A stretch of DNA of 64,000 nucleotides, taken from positions 43,501-107,500 of the forward strand of contig CAUYUJ010018499.1 in assembly GCA_963575745.1 (NCBI GenBank), given 5' to 3'. Each line of letters begins with the position of its first letter. Position 1 is the first letter of the stretch. Source of the DNA: Prorocentrum cordatum (Eukaryota > Sar > Dinophyceae > Prorocentrales > Prorocentraceae). Shown here piece after piece: positions 11,371 through 22,825 of this stretch. A model generated the notes under the pieces. It made no database searches and was not told the origin of the DNA. It saw nothing but the letters and a program-made list of their open reading frames with translations. The translations under genes and the position numbers were made by a program.

Positions 11371-13624
11371 TCCTAAGTAAGCCGTGAGGGAGTCCTAAGC
11401 GCGAGCGCGACTCATGGGTGCCTGAGTGTCGGGAGCGCGGCGCCCGAGCAAATTGCAAGGAATTCCAACGCAAGAACGCGATTCTTGATGAAATTGCAGT
11501 GAAGTCTCCAGCGAGAGCGCGACTCAAGAGCGCCGGGACAGCGATTCCTGAATAAATGGAAAGGAAGTCCCAAACGAGAGCACAATTCGTGAGTAATATG
11601 CGAGGAAGTCTCAGGCGGGAGCGGGGGTCCTGGCTACACTGTGAGGAAAAAGCGGGAGCCGTTGTCGTTGTCAGCCCGGGGCCACGGGCACAGTTTGAGC
11701 CGAATGACCTGCCCTGATAACAAACCTGGTGCGAGCCCCGGGGGAAGCACTTCAGTGGAAAAAAACACAGTGGTCACTTCAGAGGTGGATCAACAACAGT
11801 TTGTTCTTCAGTAGTGAGAGGTCAACACCAACAACACTCACTTTAAGACTGTTGGGTCTCACCTATTCGCGTGCCATTCAACACGTATGTCACAAAACCT
11901 CGGTAACCCGGGCTCTTCGTTTTCGATACTACCCCGTTGGGAGTATATCTTCCTTGCCTGCCGCGTGTAGTTGGTGCAGCCCCTGTAACAAGGGGAAGGG
12001 AGGACGGATGGAAAAGGGAGGGAGGAGGATGGAGCACGGGATTCGCAGGAAGGGCGCACAACAACAGCAACAACAATCAATTTAAGACTGCTCGTTTTTT
12101 GTATACTCGCGTGCCATTCAACAAGTATATACCAAACCCTCGGCACCCGCCCTTGTCGTTTTCGATTGTATCCCCCAGGGGGTATAACTTCCTTACCTGC
12201 CGCGCGTAACCGGCGCAGCCCCTGAAACATGGGGAGAGAGGACGGATGGAAGGGGGAGAGAGAAAGATGGAACACGGGATTAGCAAGAGAGGGCTAGGAA
12301 CAGAAAACACGCGGCAAAACCAGACGGGCACATCGGGCTGGTAGACCCTAACGGACGGGTCGGGGAGGCGGCCTGGAAACGGCCAGGTCGAGCAAGCGGG
12401 TTGCTAAGCGTGCGTCCTGCATGGATCGTGAAGAGAGCTCGAACGATAGCGCGATTTCCAGATAAACCGTGAAAGAGGCCAAACCGAGAGCGTGATTCCT
12501 GAGTGCCGAGGGCGCAGCGTCTGAATCAATTGCGGGGAAGTCCCACGCGAGAGCGCGAGTCCTGCATAACTTGTGAAGAATTATCAGGCGGGGGCCGCTG
12601 TCGTTGTATTTCAGGGCCCAACAATACAATTTGAGGACACCAAACTTTCCCTGATGAAAAACCGGGTGCGAGCCCCAGGGGAAGCACTTCAATTGAAACA
12701 AATTGTTCTCGGGAGGGGGGTTCACCAACAACTACCCTGTAGAAGGAACAACCAAGACAACATCAACAACAACAATCATGTTAAGTCTGTTCGCTCCTAT
12801 CTGCCAACGTGCCAACCAATACGTATATCCCAAGCCCTCGGTACCCGCCCTCGTCGTGTTCGATACTACCCCGTTGGGTGCATATATCCCTTACCTGCCA
12901 CGAGCATGTAGTGCAACCCCTGAAACAAGGGGAAGAGAGGACGGGTGGAAGGGGGAGGGAGACGAATGGAGCACGAGAGGATTTAGAAGGAGGGGGCACG
13001 GAGCAATAAACAAGTGGTAGAACCAGACGGGCAAATCGGGTGGGCAGACCCATAGCGGGCAGGTCGGGAAGGCGGGCCCAGGCGACCAGGTCGAGCAGGC
13101 GGGTTGCTGAAGCGTGTGTCCTGCATGAATCGCGAGGAAATCTCGAGCGATAGCGCGATTCGGAAGTAAATCACTAGAAAAACCAAACAGAGAGCGTGAT
13201 TCCTGAGCGCCGAGGTTGCATCGTCTGAATAAATAGCGAGGAGGTCCCACGCGACAGCGCGATTTGGGAATACATTGTAGGGAAGCATAAAGCGGGAGCC
13301 GTGACTTTCCCTGAAAACAAAGCAGGGTGCGAACCACGGGGGGAACACTTCAATTGAAAAACACAATGGTCACTGGAGGGGGTCAACAATCCGCCGGCCC
13401 CCTTGTGGGGCCACCAGGCTGTAGGGCGAAGGTTCGCAGTTTCCTGTACCAGTTGCAGCTTCCAGTTCCCACTGTTACAGTTCTGCTTATTGCTGCTTAC
13501 TGTTCCTTGTTGACTTCTTGCTGCTTGCTGTTCCTTGTTGATGGACCGCGCGAGGGGGGGAGGCCCAAAACGGACATTTTCACCACGAAGACATCGTATT
13601 GTCTGAATTTCTGGGGTGGGTAAA

Positions 13625-14370
13625 AATTCACACCCCTCACGCAGATCGGCGAGGTCAGGGTCCAACAAAAACAAAGGATGTACCACATTTCTGAGATTTG
13701 CTGGCACCCCTCACGCAGATCGGGGGGTCAGGGCCCAGAAACAAAAAGGATTTGCCACATTTCTGAAAGTCGGCGGCACCCCTCACGCCGATCGGCAGGG
13801 TCTGTGTCCAAAAACACAAGGGAAGTATCACAATTTGAAATTTGCTGGCACCCCTCACGCAGATCGGCGGGGTCAGGGTCCAAAAACATAGGGGTGTTGC
13901 TACATTTTTCTGAAATTTGCTGGCACCCCTCACGCAGATCGACGGGGCCAGGGTGCAAACACATAAAGGATTTACCCCTCACGCAGATCGGCGGGGTCAG
14001 GGTCCAAAAAACACACATTTCCACAATCCGGTGGCACCCCTCACGCAGATCGGCAGTGTCAGGGTCCAAAAACCAAGGGGATTTGCCACATTTCTGAAAT
14101 TTGCTGGCACCCCTCACGCAAATCGGCAGGGTCAGGGACCAAAAACAAAGCAGATTTGCTACATGTCTGGAAGTCGGTGGCACCCCTCACGCAGATCGGC
14201 GGGGTCTGGGTCCGACAACATATGGGATTTGCAACATTTCTGAACTTTGCGGGCACCCCTCACGCAGATCGGCGGGGTCAAGGTCCAAAATCACAAAGGA
14301 TTTGCCACATTTCTGAAATTCGGTGGCACCCGTGACGCAGATCCGTAGGGTCAGGGTCGAAAAACAAACA
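13625..14370 (+). repeat. ~73-bp satellite array (11 units)
   Basis: Units begin GGCACCCCTCACGCAGATCG, then GCGGGGTCAGGGTCCAAAAA, then GATTTGCCACATTTCTGA. Copies start near 13634, 13705, 13778, 13848, 13922, 13975 (short), 14034, 14108, 14180, 14252 and 14325. The array is bounded on both sides by (AAC)n-family sequence. Confidence 0.95.
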
Positions 14371-14839
14371 AGTCCTGACACTGCTTCATGGCGGCGCCCA
14401 GATTAGCTTTTGCATCTCCCATTATCCGAGACAGGGGGCCGCCAGCATCGGGCGAAGCCCTTACGGATCATTCTTCTTCAGTAGTGAGAGTTCAACAACA
14501 ACAACAACAATCATGTCAAGACTGTTCGATCTTGTCTGCTCGAGTGTCATTCAACGTGTGTTTCCCAAACCCTCGATACCCGCCCTCTTCGTCTTCGATC
14601 GTGCCCTTCTTGTAGGGTATGTATTTCTTCACTGCAGGCTGGGCCCCGGCAAACGGCGGAGCGGCCGCGAACCGTCGGCCTGGCCAGCGGCAGCGCTGAT
14701 CGGCGGCAACCCGACCACAAGAGGGACGGACAGGAGACCGGCCACGACAACGACGACGACAACGACGGCGGCGACGATGACGACGACGAAAAACGACGAC
14801 GGGCGAAAGCGAGAGCGAGAGCGAGAGCGATTGCGACAG

Positions 14840-15560
14840 CGGGGCCACGAAGGGCAGGAAGGGGGCCACGAAAGGCGACAGCGGTGCCACGACGGGCATC
14901 CGCACGGGGCCGCAAAGGGCGCGAGCGAGCGGGGGCCACGAAGGGCAGACAACGCGCGGCTTCAGAGGGCGACGACGGGGCCGCGGAGGGCAGCAGAGGG
15001 GCCACGTAGGAAAGCGAAGCGGTCACAAAGGCAAGGCCGATAGCGGGGCCACGATTGGCTTGCATGTGGGGGGGGCCACGGCGGGCGCGAACGAGCGGAG
15101 GCCGCGATGGGCATGCGTATGGTGGGCCGCAAACGGAAGGGACGGATCCACGGAGGGGAGTAGCGGGGCCACGAAGGGCAGCGAGGGGGCCACGAAGAGG
15201 GGCAGACAGCGGGGCCACGAAGCGCATGCATATGGGGCGACGACGGGCGCGCACGAGCGGGGGCCACGAAGGGCATACGTATACGGAGCCACGAAGGGCA
15301 GCGAGGGAGCCACGAAGAGCTGCAACGGGGCCACGAAGGGCAGCGAGGGGGCCACGAAGGGCTGCAACGGGGCCACGACACAAAGCGAGGGGGGCACGAA
15401 GGACTGCAACGGGGCCACGACGGGCGCGAATGAACGGGAGCCACGAAGGGCTGCAACGGGGCCACGAAGGGCAGGAGGGGGCCACGAAGGGCTGCAACTG
15501 GTCCGAGGGGGCCACGAAGGGCTGCAACGAGGCCACGAAGGGCAGCGAGATCCCGATTCC
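14840..15560 (+). repeat. ~21-bp minisatellite, array 2
   Basis: The same GGGCCACGAAGGGC unit as at 11040, about 30 copies, some enlarged by a GGGCGCGAACGAGCGG insert. It ends in GAGATCCCGATTCC, as array 1 does, which shows that the two arrays are homologous including their flank. Confidence 0.9.
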
Positions 15561-16249
15561 GAAAAAACTGTGAGGGAGTCCTAAGCGTGAGCGCGACTCG
15601 TGGGTACCTGAGTGTCGGGAGCGCGGCGTTTGAGTAAATTGCAGGAAATTCCGACGCAAGAGCGCGAGCATTGAGATAATTGCAAGAGCAAGTCTCCAGC
15701 GAGAGCGAGACTCCAGAGCGCCGAGAGTGATTCCGGATCAACTTGTAAGGAAGTACCAAGCGAGAGCGCGACTCCCTAGGAAATTGCGAGGATGTCTCAG
15801 GCGGGAGTGGGGGTCCTGGCTAAATTGTAAGGAAGTCTTAGGCGGGAGCCGTTGTTGGTGTAATCTGGGGGACACGGGCACAGTTCGAGCCGAGTGGCTT
15901 CGCCTGATTAAAACCTGGGTGCAAGCCCCTGGGCAAGCACTTCAAAAATCACAATGATCACCGGAGGGGGGATCAACAATACTTTCTCTTCCGCAGTGAG
16001 AGCTCGACATAACCAACAACAACAACGACACCAACAATACATTTACCCTCATGCGCGATGTTTCCACACGAAGCATACGACTACCATGATAACCATCCAC
16101 GTAATGGGGGACTCTTGTTCTATAGCGGCCTCCGTCATTCCCATTCCCAGATCTCTCACCCAATGAGGTCTTGCAAACACCTCCCCCGAGGAATTTCGAC
16201 ATATCCCACCTCGAAAACACATGCCCGCGCTTTGCTGCGCCGATGCGAA

Positions 16250-16975
16250 GCCGCCAGTGGAGCCCCAGCGAGGGGTAAAGCGCAAGGAAGTATCGAACGA
16301 CAGGATTGCATTGGTGGGGATGGGGGCTGTCGGCGGTGAGGCAAGGACCTGGCCCTGAATAGAAAGGGGGGAAGTCTCGAGCAGGGCTGCTGTTGTTGTT
16401 GGGAGCGGCGCCAATCCTGAAGAGAGTAGGGCGCTAATCCAGCGTAAAGCAAAACAATGCCTGGAGCGGGAGCGCTGGCTTTGTTGGGACGGCGGCTTTC
16501 GGCGGCGAGGAGGAGGAACACCGCCTTGAGTAAGAAAGGAGGAAGCATCGAGCGGGAGCCGTGGTTTTGTCGGGACAGGGGCTGTCGGCGGCGAGGAACA
16601 GCACCGTCTTCAGGAAACAGGGAGGAGGCCTCAAGCGGGAGCGTTGTTCTTGCTGGGAGCGGCGGCAATTCAAAAGAGAAGCGGGCGCCAGTCCAGCGTA
16701 AAACGGAAGGAAGTCTCGGGCGGGAGCGCTGGTTTTGTCGGGGCGGCGGCTTTCGGCGGCGAGGAGGAGCACCGCCTTGAAAAAAAAGGGAGTAAGCCTC
16801 GAGCGGGAGCGTTGTTTTTGCTGGGGGCGGCGCCGATGAGAGAAAGACTAGAGCGCCAGTCCAAGGTAAAACGGGAGGATGTCTCGAGCGGGAGCGCCTG
16901 TTTTGTTAGGACGGCGGTTTTCGGCGGCGAGCAAGAACACCAGCCTTGACTAAAGAAAGAGTCTCGAGCGGGAGC
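16250..16975 (+). repeat. Degenerate repeat of GGCGGCTTTCGGCGGCGAGG type
   Basis: Alternating segments GCGGGAGCGCTGGTTTTGTC, GGGCGGCGGCTTTCGGCGGC and GAGCACCGCCTTGA recur about seven times, spaced roughly 80-150 bp. Confidence 0.75.
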
Positions 16976-17126
<151 letters not shown>

Positions 17127-17533
17127 GGGGGCCGGTCTTGGCGGTCCCCCAAGCCGCTCGAGCGTGAGCCTCATTTTCAATGCAAATGTAGCCAGCGCCT
17201 CGGCGAGAGTGCCAGGGCGCCTTTCAGGTGTCCAACCGTAACAATTGTTTAGTAAGAAACAGTCAGCAACAACAACAACAACAAAAATTTTAAGACTGTT
17301 CGCCCTAATCTGCTCGAGTGCCCAATAACGCGTATTTCCCAAACCCTCGATACCCGCAGTCTTCGTCTTCGATCGAACTCCTTTTGTGGGGTACACTTTT
17401 TTTCTCTGCAGGCCGGGCCCCGGCAAGCGGCGGGGCGGCCGCGGACCGTCGGCCTGGCAAGCGGCACCGCTGATCGGCGGGGCGGCCGCGGATCGTCGAC
17501 CCGACCCCAAGAGGGACGGACAGGGGACCGACC

Positions 17534-17575
<42 letters not shown>

Positions 17576-17644
17576 TCGAAGACGACGGCGACGACGACGA
17601 CGACGGCGACGACGAGCGAAAGCGAGAGCGAGAGAGAGAGAACG

Positions 17645-17880
17645 ACAGCAGGGCCACGAAGGGCACGAAGTAGGCCGCGAAGGGCGACAGCGGGGACACG
17701 AAGGGAATGCGTATGGGGCAACGAAGAGCGCGAACGAGCGGGGGCCACGAAGTGCAGATAATGCGGGGTCACAGAAGGCAACTATGGGGCCACTGAGGGT
17801 AGCAACTGGGCCACGTAGGACAGTGAGGGGGACACAAATGGCGACAGCGGGGCCACGAAGGGCATGCACATGGGGCCACA
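17645..17880 (+). repeat. ~21-bp minisatellite, array 3
   Basis: A degenerate third copy of the GGGCCACGAAGGGC minisatellite. It follows a GAC triplet tract (17535-17575) and a GCGAGAGCGAGAGAGAG patch. Confidence 0.75.
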
Positions 17881-18295
17881 ACGGGTGCGACTCCTGGGTG
17901 CCTGGGTGTCGGGAACGGGGCGCTTGGGCAAATTGCAGGAAATTCCAACGCAGGGCCATTCTTCAGTAAGTTGCAAGCAAATCTCCAGCGAGAGCGCGAC
18001 TCCAGAGCGCCGGGAGAGCGATTCCTTAATAAATTGACGAAGTCCCAAGCGAGAGCGCGATTCCTGAATAAAATGCGAGGAAGTCTCGGGCGGGAGCGGG
18101 GGTCCTGGCTAAATTGTAAGGAAGTCTCAGGCGGGAGCCGTTGTTGTTGTAACCCGGGGGCCAGGGGCCCAGTTTGAGCAGGAAGGCTTTCCCTGTCAAA
18201 AACCAGGGTGCGAGCGTCGAGGGGCACACTTTGATTGAGATAAAACAGTATGCGCCGGTGTGGGGGATCAACAATAATAACTCTTCAGAAGTGAG

Positions 18296-18372
18296 AATTC
18301 AACAACATCAACAACAACAGCAACAACAACAACAGCAACAACAACAACAACAGCAACAACAACAACAACAGC

Positions 18373-18421
<49 letters not shown>

Positions 18422-18423
18422 CC

Positions 18424-18463
<40 letters not shown>

Positions 18464-18477
18464 CAATCAACAACAAA
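18296..18477 (+). repeat. Long (CAA)n tract with CAG interruptions
   Basis: About 60 triplets. One frame would read as poly-glutamine, but the flanks have no coding character, so it is called as a microsatellite. Confidence 0.9.
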
Positions 18478-18560
18478 TGCTGTCCAAAACCGGCAGCGGC
18501 CGCTGTTGGGCAGGCGATTGTTTGCCTCAAGCGGATAGTTAACGCCTGCGGCGAAACCAA

Positions 18561-19300
18561 CGACAGACCATTGAACACAAGGGTGGGCAAGATACGTTGT
18601 CGGTCTTCGTCGCCACTCTTTCCTCCAACCGGCATGAAAGAAAGACGTCAGCAGGGGCACGGCTCCTGGACCCCACGGCCATCCCCCAGGGCCAACCTTT
18701 CATCCTTCCTTACCTAGGGCTCCCAACTTCGCGCTTCGCGCTGCGCGAAGCGCGAAGCGCGAATAACTTCGCGCTCTCGCGCCGCCCTCCCAGAAGGAGA
18801 ATAGGAGGACGAGGAGGAGGGGGAGAAGGAACGAGGACCGCGAAGCGCGAAGCGCGAATAACTTCGCGCCCTCGAGGGAGCCCTTGCTTACGGGGCCCGT
18901 GGAAGGCCTCAGGAGGCAGAAGACGGCGGACAACCTCGGGGCCCCACTGCGGCAACTCACGAGAGCCTCCCATGCCATCCTGACTCCTGCGAATCGGCGC
19001 CAGTCGATGCAACGTCGACGCCGATCGACGCTACATCGGCGCTGCCTCGTCGACCACCAGGCGCGGATCGATGCGGGTGCGTCCTGAAGACATACGGCCA
19101 AGAAGCCGAAGAAGGACGCGCGGTAAGGACGCAAGACCCTCGAAGCCGAATTGGGAGTTTTGGTGCGGCGGACGACGAAAACCCCGTGAGCGGGCAAGCG
19201 AAAGAGACCAAGGACGAGCCGCAGGAGCAAGGAAGAGCAAGGACGCGAGGGTACCCTGAGCAAAGTCGCGCGTCCTTGTTAGGATTTTTGACTGTAATCA
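18561..19300. other. No gene seen; GCGC-rich palindromic clusters
   Basis: CGCGAAGCGCGAAGCGCGAA and its complement cluster at 18728-18775 and 18840-18868, so the strand can fold on itself repeatedly. The rest is unassigned. Confidence 0.5.
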
Positions 19301-19307
19301 AGGGGAA

Positions 19308-19489
19308 CGAAGAATGACATAAACATAAAAACTCGGAGGTCCGCGCGGATTCCTCGGATCGGAGCTGGAAGCCCCTCCCTGGCGCGCGGAGCGCGCCAGG
19401 GGCGGCGCCGGAGGCGCCGCCAGGGGGTCCAGCGCGGCTCCAACAAATCCGCGCGGACCTGTGAGTCTTTACGTTTACGTCATTGTTCG
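19308..19489. mobile_element. MITE-like element with 44-bp terminal inverted repeats
   Basis: The arms at 19308-19351 and 19446-19489 match in inverted orientation at 38 of 44 positions. The inner 15 bp, AGGTCCGCGCGGATT, match perfectly. The 94-bp interior carries two further hairpins, CCTGGCGCGC/GCGCGCCAGG and GGCGGCGCC/GGCGCCGCC. The outer arm is AT-richer (ATGACATAAACATAAA) than its surroundings. No coding capacity and no clear target duplication are seen. Confidence 0.75.
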
Positions 19490-20090
19490 CTCCCCCAACT
19501 CAAGGCTCCTATGATCTGCTTCCGAAAGGCCCGTCGCCCCAGGACCCCTCTTCCTCACACGGATTAGGGGGCCCGTGGATCTGGAGCGTCGCCGCTCGAT
19601 CCAGGGATCGGGGAAGGTGCCTCCGAAACTCAAGGGCAATGCCGCCCGATCCGGCGACGCGTGGCACCGATTCTGCACGAACGCAAGACCCGCCGCTCGT
19701 CCACTAGTCTTCATCCATGTTTGCGTTCCTTCAGCACCCATGGTCCTCCGTGGCGATCCAGGCTCCCGCCCGCCCGAGCGCTCCTCTCCCCGCCCCTTGC
19801 CGGCCCAGCCGTTGGGGGGCGGCCGTCTCTGGAGGTCAGGCACGTGTCCCTGGCGCGCCGCACGGGTGGTGCTGAGGGCTGGGGTTAATGTGTTCGTCTG
19901 CGCTCAAGGTAATGCAATGAGGCGGGTCGAGTCGGACAGGCTCGGGCGGGTGGACCCTGACGGGCGGCTCGAACGGGCGGACACTAACAGACGGACTGGG
20001 TCGTTGGATCCATAAAGCGGGTGGGCGTGCTTTCAAGCAAGCAAGCTGGCAGGCCCTGACTGGCGGGCCGGGTGGTCGGATTGAAACAGT
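19490..20090. other. No gene seen
   Basis: Mixed GC-rich sequence with no supported exon. A loose tandem motif GGCGGGTCGAGTCGGACAGG / GGCGGGTGGACCCTGACGG occurs at 19920-20080. Confidence 0.4.
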
Positions 20091-20094
20091 CATT

Positions 20095-20935
20095 TGACGA
20101 CGACCCTTTTGGGCCATCTTGGGCCCTCTTGGGCCTCTCTTGGGCTGTCTTGGGGCTCCTCGGGGGCGTCTGGGGCACTGGGAAGACGAAGCAAGGGAGT
20201 ATGCTAAAAATGTACGTTGTACTACGGGGACGGTCTGATTTTTGCCTCTTGAAGGCCATCTTGGGGCCCTCTTCGGCCATCTTGAAGCCATCTCGGGCCC
20301 TCTGGGGCCTCGCTCAGGCTGTCCTGGAGACTATAGGGGGCCCTGGGAGCCCGGAAGTAATGATCCCGGAGAGGCTTCCGGGAACATGATTTCGAACGGG
20401 GCCCTCTTGGGCCTCCCTGAGGCCGTCTTGGGGGCCTTCTGGGCCGGCTTCGGGGCCTCTTGGGCCGTCTTGGGGGGTTCCGTGAGGCTCACAGGGCGAC
20501 CCTTTTGGGCCGTATTGGGCCCTCTTGGGTCTCTCTTGGGCTGTGTTGGGGCTCCGCGGGGGCGTCTGGGGCACTGTGAAGACGAAGCCAGTGAGCATGC
20601 TGAAAATGCACGTTTTGCTAATGAAATGGGCCGATTTGTGCCTCTTGAAAGCCCTCTTGTGGGGCCCTCTTCGGCCATCTTCAAGCCATCTCGGGCCCTC
20701 CTGGGCCTCGCTGAGGCTGTCCTGGGGCTCAATGGGGGGCCCTGTGAGCCCAGAAGTAATGATCCCGGAGAGGCTTCCGGGAACATGATTTCGAACGGGG
20801 CCCTCTTGGGCCTCCCTGAGGCCGTCTTGGGGGCCTTCTGGGCCGGCTTCGGGGCCTCTTGGGCCGTCTTGGGGGGTTCCGTGAGCCCCACAGGCCGACC
20901 CTTTTGGGCCGTATTGGGCCCTGGCTCATGCCCAC
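20095..20935 (+). repeat. CTTGG-type block with ~400-bp tandem duplication
   Basis: Two tandem copies start near 20237 and 20638 and share GCTTCCGGGAACATGATTTC followed by GAACGGGGCCCTCTTGGGCC. A third copy continues at 22109-22500, after an interruption by the retrogene segment. Confidence 0.8.
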
Positions 20936-21094
20936 GAAAAGCATGCGGCCGCATATGGGAACCCAGAAACGCATGCCAGCGCACGGGGCGCCCACAGTGC
21001 AGCCACAGGCAGGGTCAATACGAAACATTGGAAGCGTATCTGCTCCTATTTTTCCCTGATCAAGGCAACTCGCCTAGCCATCATATGGACATGT

Positions 21095-21106
21095 ATCGCA
21101 ACGAGG

Positions 21107-21142
<36 letters not shown>

Positions 21143-21250
21143 GAGAAAAAGAGAGAAAGACAAAGACAGACAGAGACAGACAGAAAAAGGGAGAGAGAAA
21201 AAAAGACAGAGAGACAGAGACAAAAAGAGAGAGAGAGAGAGGGAGAAACA
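21095..21250 (+). repeat. GAGA/GACA purine microsatellite
   Basis: AGAGAGAGA, GACAGACA and AAAAAGAGAG runs lie within the segment that interrupts the CTTGG block. Confidence 0.9.
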
Positions 21251-21634
21251 AAAATGAAGCTCTCCAGGCGCCTGGTCATAGTAAGGGCGCGAGGCATGAT
21301 GAAGAGCGCTCCAAGGAAGCGCTCTCAAAGGTCACGAGCTACACAAGTGGCGCTCTCATGCACAAGTGGCGCGGAAAAAAAAACAGATAATAATTCAGGT
21401 TCAGGAAGACGCAACTACAAGCGCGCGACACCAGGCGAGCAGGACAACCGCTCGGGTGAAACGTGGCTGGCCGAAGCACATCGCTCTCCGACCGAGTTGC
21501 TGATGAAAAAATTAATTAAGGTGTTGAACGGCACTAAAGGAGAAAACAAAAACGACGAGGCACCTGCGCGATGTGAGGTGAGACACCGCCGCGGCGACGC
21601 AGGTGCAGTGACCGAGCTGGTGCCCGGGATGGGG

Positions 21635-22030
21635 TCACGAGGATTCCGGCGGCGACCTCCCCGGGGGGCCCGTGGCCGCCTCGGCGCGGTCGGCGAGGGG
21701 CTCCGCGGCCGGCTCCCCGACCGCCGCGGGCGAGGCCTCCGCGACGCCGTGGCCTCCGCCGGGCCGCCGCGCGCGGAGCGCCAGCACCGCCGCGCCCACC
21801 CACCTCGTCGGCTCGCTGGCTGGAGCCGCCTGCAGCGCCGTCGCCGACTCGGGCTCGGCCTCGGGCGCCCGCCAGAACCCGTCGAGCTCCTCCTCTGAGA
21901 TCGAGGGGCGGTGCTTCACGACGCCCTCCTTGAGGCCGAAGAGGGAGGAGGGCTGCTTGTGCTGGGGCTGCTTCGTGCTCGCGCCGAGTTCGCGGCTGCG
22001 CAAGAGAGCCATGTTGCGCTCCAGCGACAT
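21635..22030 (-). CDS. Retrogene-like coding sequence, 131-codon protein of unknown function
   Basis: An uninterrupted minus-strand frame runs from the ATG at 22030 to the stop at 21635-21637. The protein begins MSLERNMALLRSREL and has a charged, non-repetitive N-terminal 55 residues, including SSLFGLKEGVVKHRP and EEELDGFWRA. The rest is Ala/Pro/Glu-rich. I recognise no domain. Fifty-six bases upstream on the same strand is a near-complete DinoSL (22108-22087). This indicates reinsertion of a trans-spliced mRNA, consistent with the absence of introns. A second in-frame ATG at residue 7 could also serve. No poly-A is seen downstream. It could be a live retrogene or a young pseudogene. Confidence 0.6.
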   Translation of the reverse strand: MSLERNMALLRSRELGASTKQPQHKQPSSLFGLKEGVVKHRPSISEEELDGFWRAPEAEPESATALQAAPASEPTRWVGAAVLALRARRPGGGHGVAEASPAAVGEPAAEPLADRAEAATGPPGRSPPESS

Positions 22031-22086
22031 CCCACCCAAGATATGTTAGCCGAGTGGCAGGAAAGAGATGGCTCGACCTCAAACGG

Positions 22087-22108
22087 CTTGAGCCAAAATG
22101 GCGACGGA
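22087..22108 (-). other. Genomic dinoflagellate spliced-leader (DinoSL) relic, near full length
   Basis: Read on the minus strand, the 22 bases match DinoSL at 21 positions. It starts TCCGTCGCCATTTTGG and ends CTCAAG; the leader has A where the sixth base here is C. DinoSL is normally added to mRNAs by trans-splicing, so a genomic copy next to an intronless gene marks mRNA recycling. It sits exactly where the flanking CTTGG repeat resumes. Confidence 0.9.
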
Positions 22109-22600
22109 TTGCCTCTTGAATGCCCTCTTGGGGCCCTCTTCGGCCATCTCCAAGCCATCTCGGGCCCTCTGGGGCCTCGCTGAGGCTGTCCTGGGGCTCA
22201 ATACGGGGCCCTGGGAGCCCGGAAGTAATGATACCGGAGAGGCTTCCGGGAACATGATTTCGAACGGGGCCCTCTTGGGCCTCCTTGAGGCCGTCTTGGG
22301 GGCCTCCTGGGCCGGCTTCGGGGCCTCTTGGTCCGTCTTGGGGGGTTCCGTGAGCCCCACAGGCCGACCCTTTTGGGCCGTCTGGGGCCCCCTTGGGTCT
22401 CTCCTGGGCTGTGTTGGGGCTCCGCGGGGGCTTGTGGGGCACTGTGAAGACGAAGCCAGCGAGCATGCCGAAACCGCACGTGTTACGAAGGAATGGGCAG
22501 AGTGTTGCCTCTTGAAGACCCTCTTGGGGCCCTCACAGGCCCTCTTGGGGCGCTCTTGGGCGTCTTCGGGGCCTCTTCAAGTTTTCGTGACCATCTGCGT
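22109..22600 (+). repeat. CTTGG-type block, third copy
   Basis: Homologous to 20237-20600 and 20638-20935, sharing GCTTCCGGGAACATGATTTC. The sequence starts at the edge of the spliced-leader relic, which places one insertion boundary there. Confidence 0.75.
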
Positions 22601-22720
22601 GGCCTGTCGTGGGCAATTTGGAAGCGGCTCGGGGCAGTCCCGGGGGGCCTGTGACCCCCCACAAGTTCGGGGGGGCCGCCATGGGGGATGACGGCACCGA
22701 TTTTGCCCCCTCCCGGCCTG

Positions 22721-22723
<3 letters not shown>

Positions 22724-22757
<34 letters not shown>

Positions 22758-22799
22758 GAACCATCGCGCGCGCTTCGCGCGCGCTCAGGTTCCAGCCCA
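22724..22799. repeat. (TA)n tract followed by GCGCGC hairpin
   Basis: About 16 TA repeats, then GTAGAACCATC and a hairpin GCGCGCGC-TTC-GCGCGCGC, then AGGTTCCAGCCCAGGCCGGG. The hairpin and tail recur at 1563-1600 and, without the TA run, at 25018-25060. Confidence 0.8.
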
Positions 22800-22825
22800 G
22801 GCCGGGGGGGGCGCTGGACGATCTC

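Noticed and set aside
13625-14370. Regular repeat-spacer look, reminiscent of a CRISPR array
   Set aside because: Units are tandem 73-mers with conserved 'spacers' in a eukaryotic context and no cas genes.
18296-18477. Poly-glutamine coding tract
   Set aside because: Flanks are (AAC)n-family repeat sequence and the frame has no exon structure.
20242-21390. 382-codon plus-strand frame rich in W-G-P-L-G and S-W-A-V-L-G
   Set aside because: The frame follows the CTTGG repeat, is duplicated with it, and ends in a GAGA microsatellite. It is not a gene.
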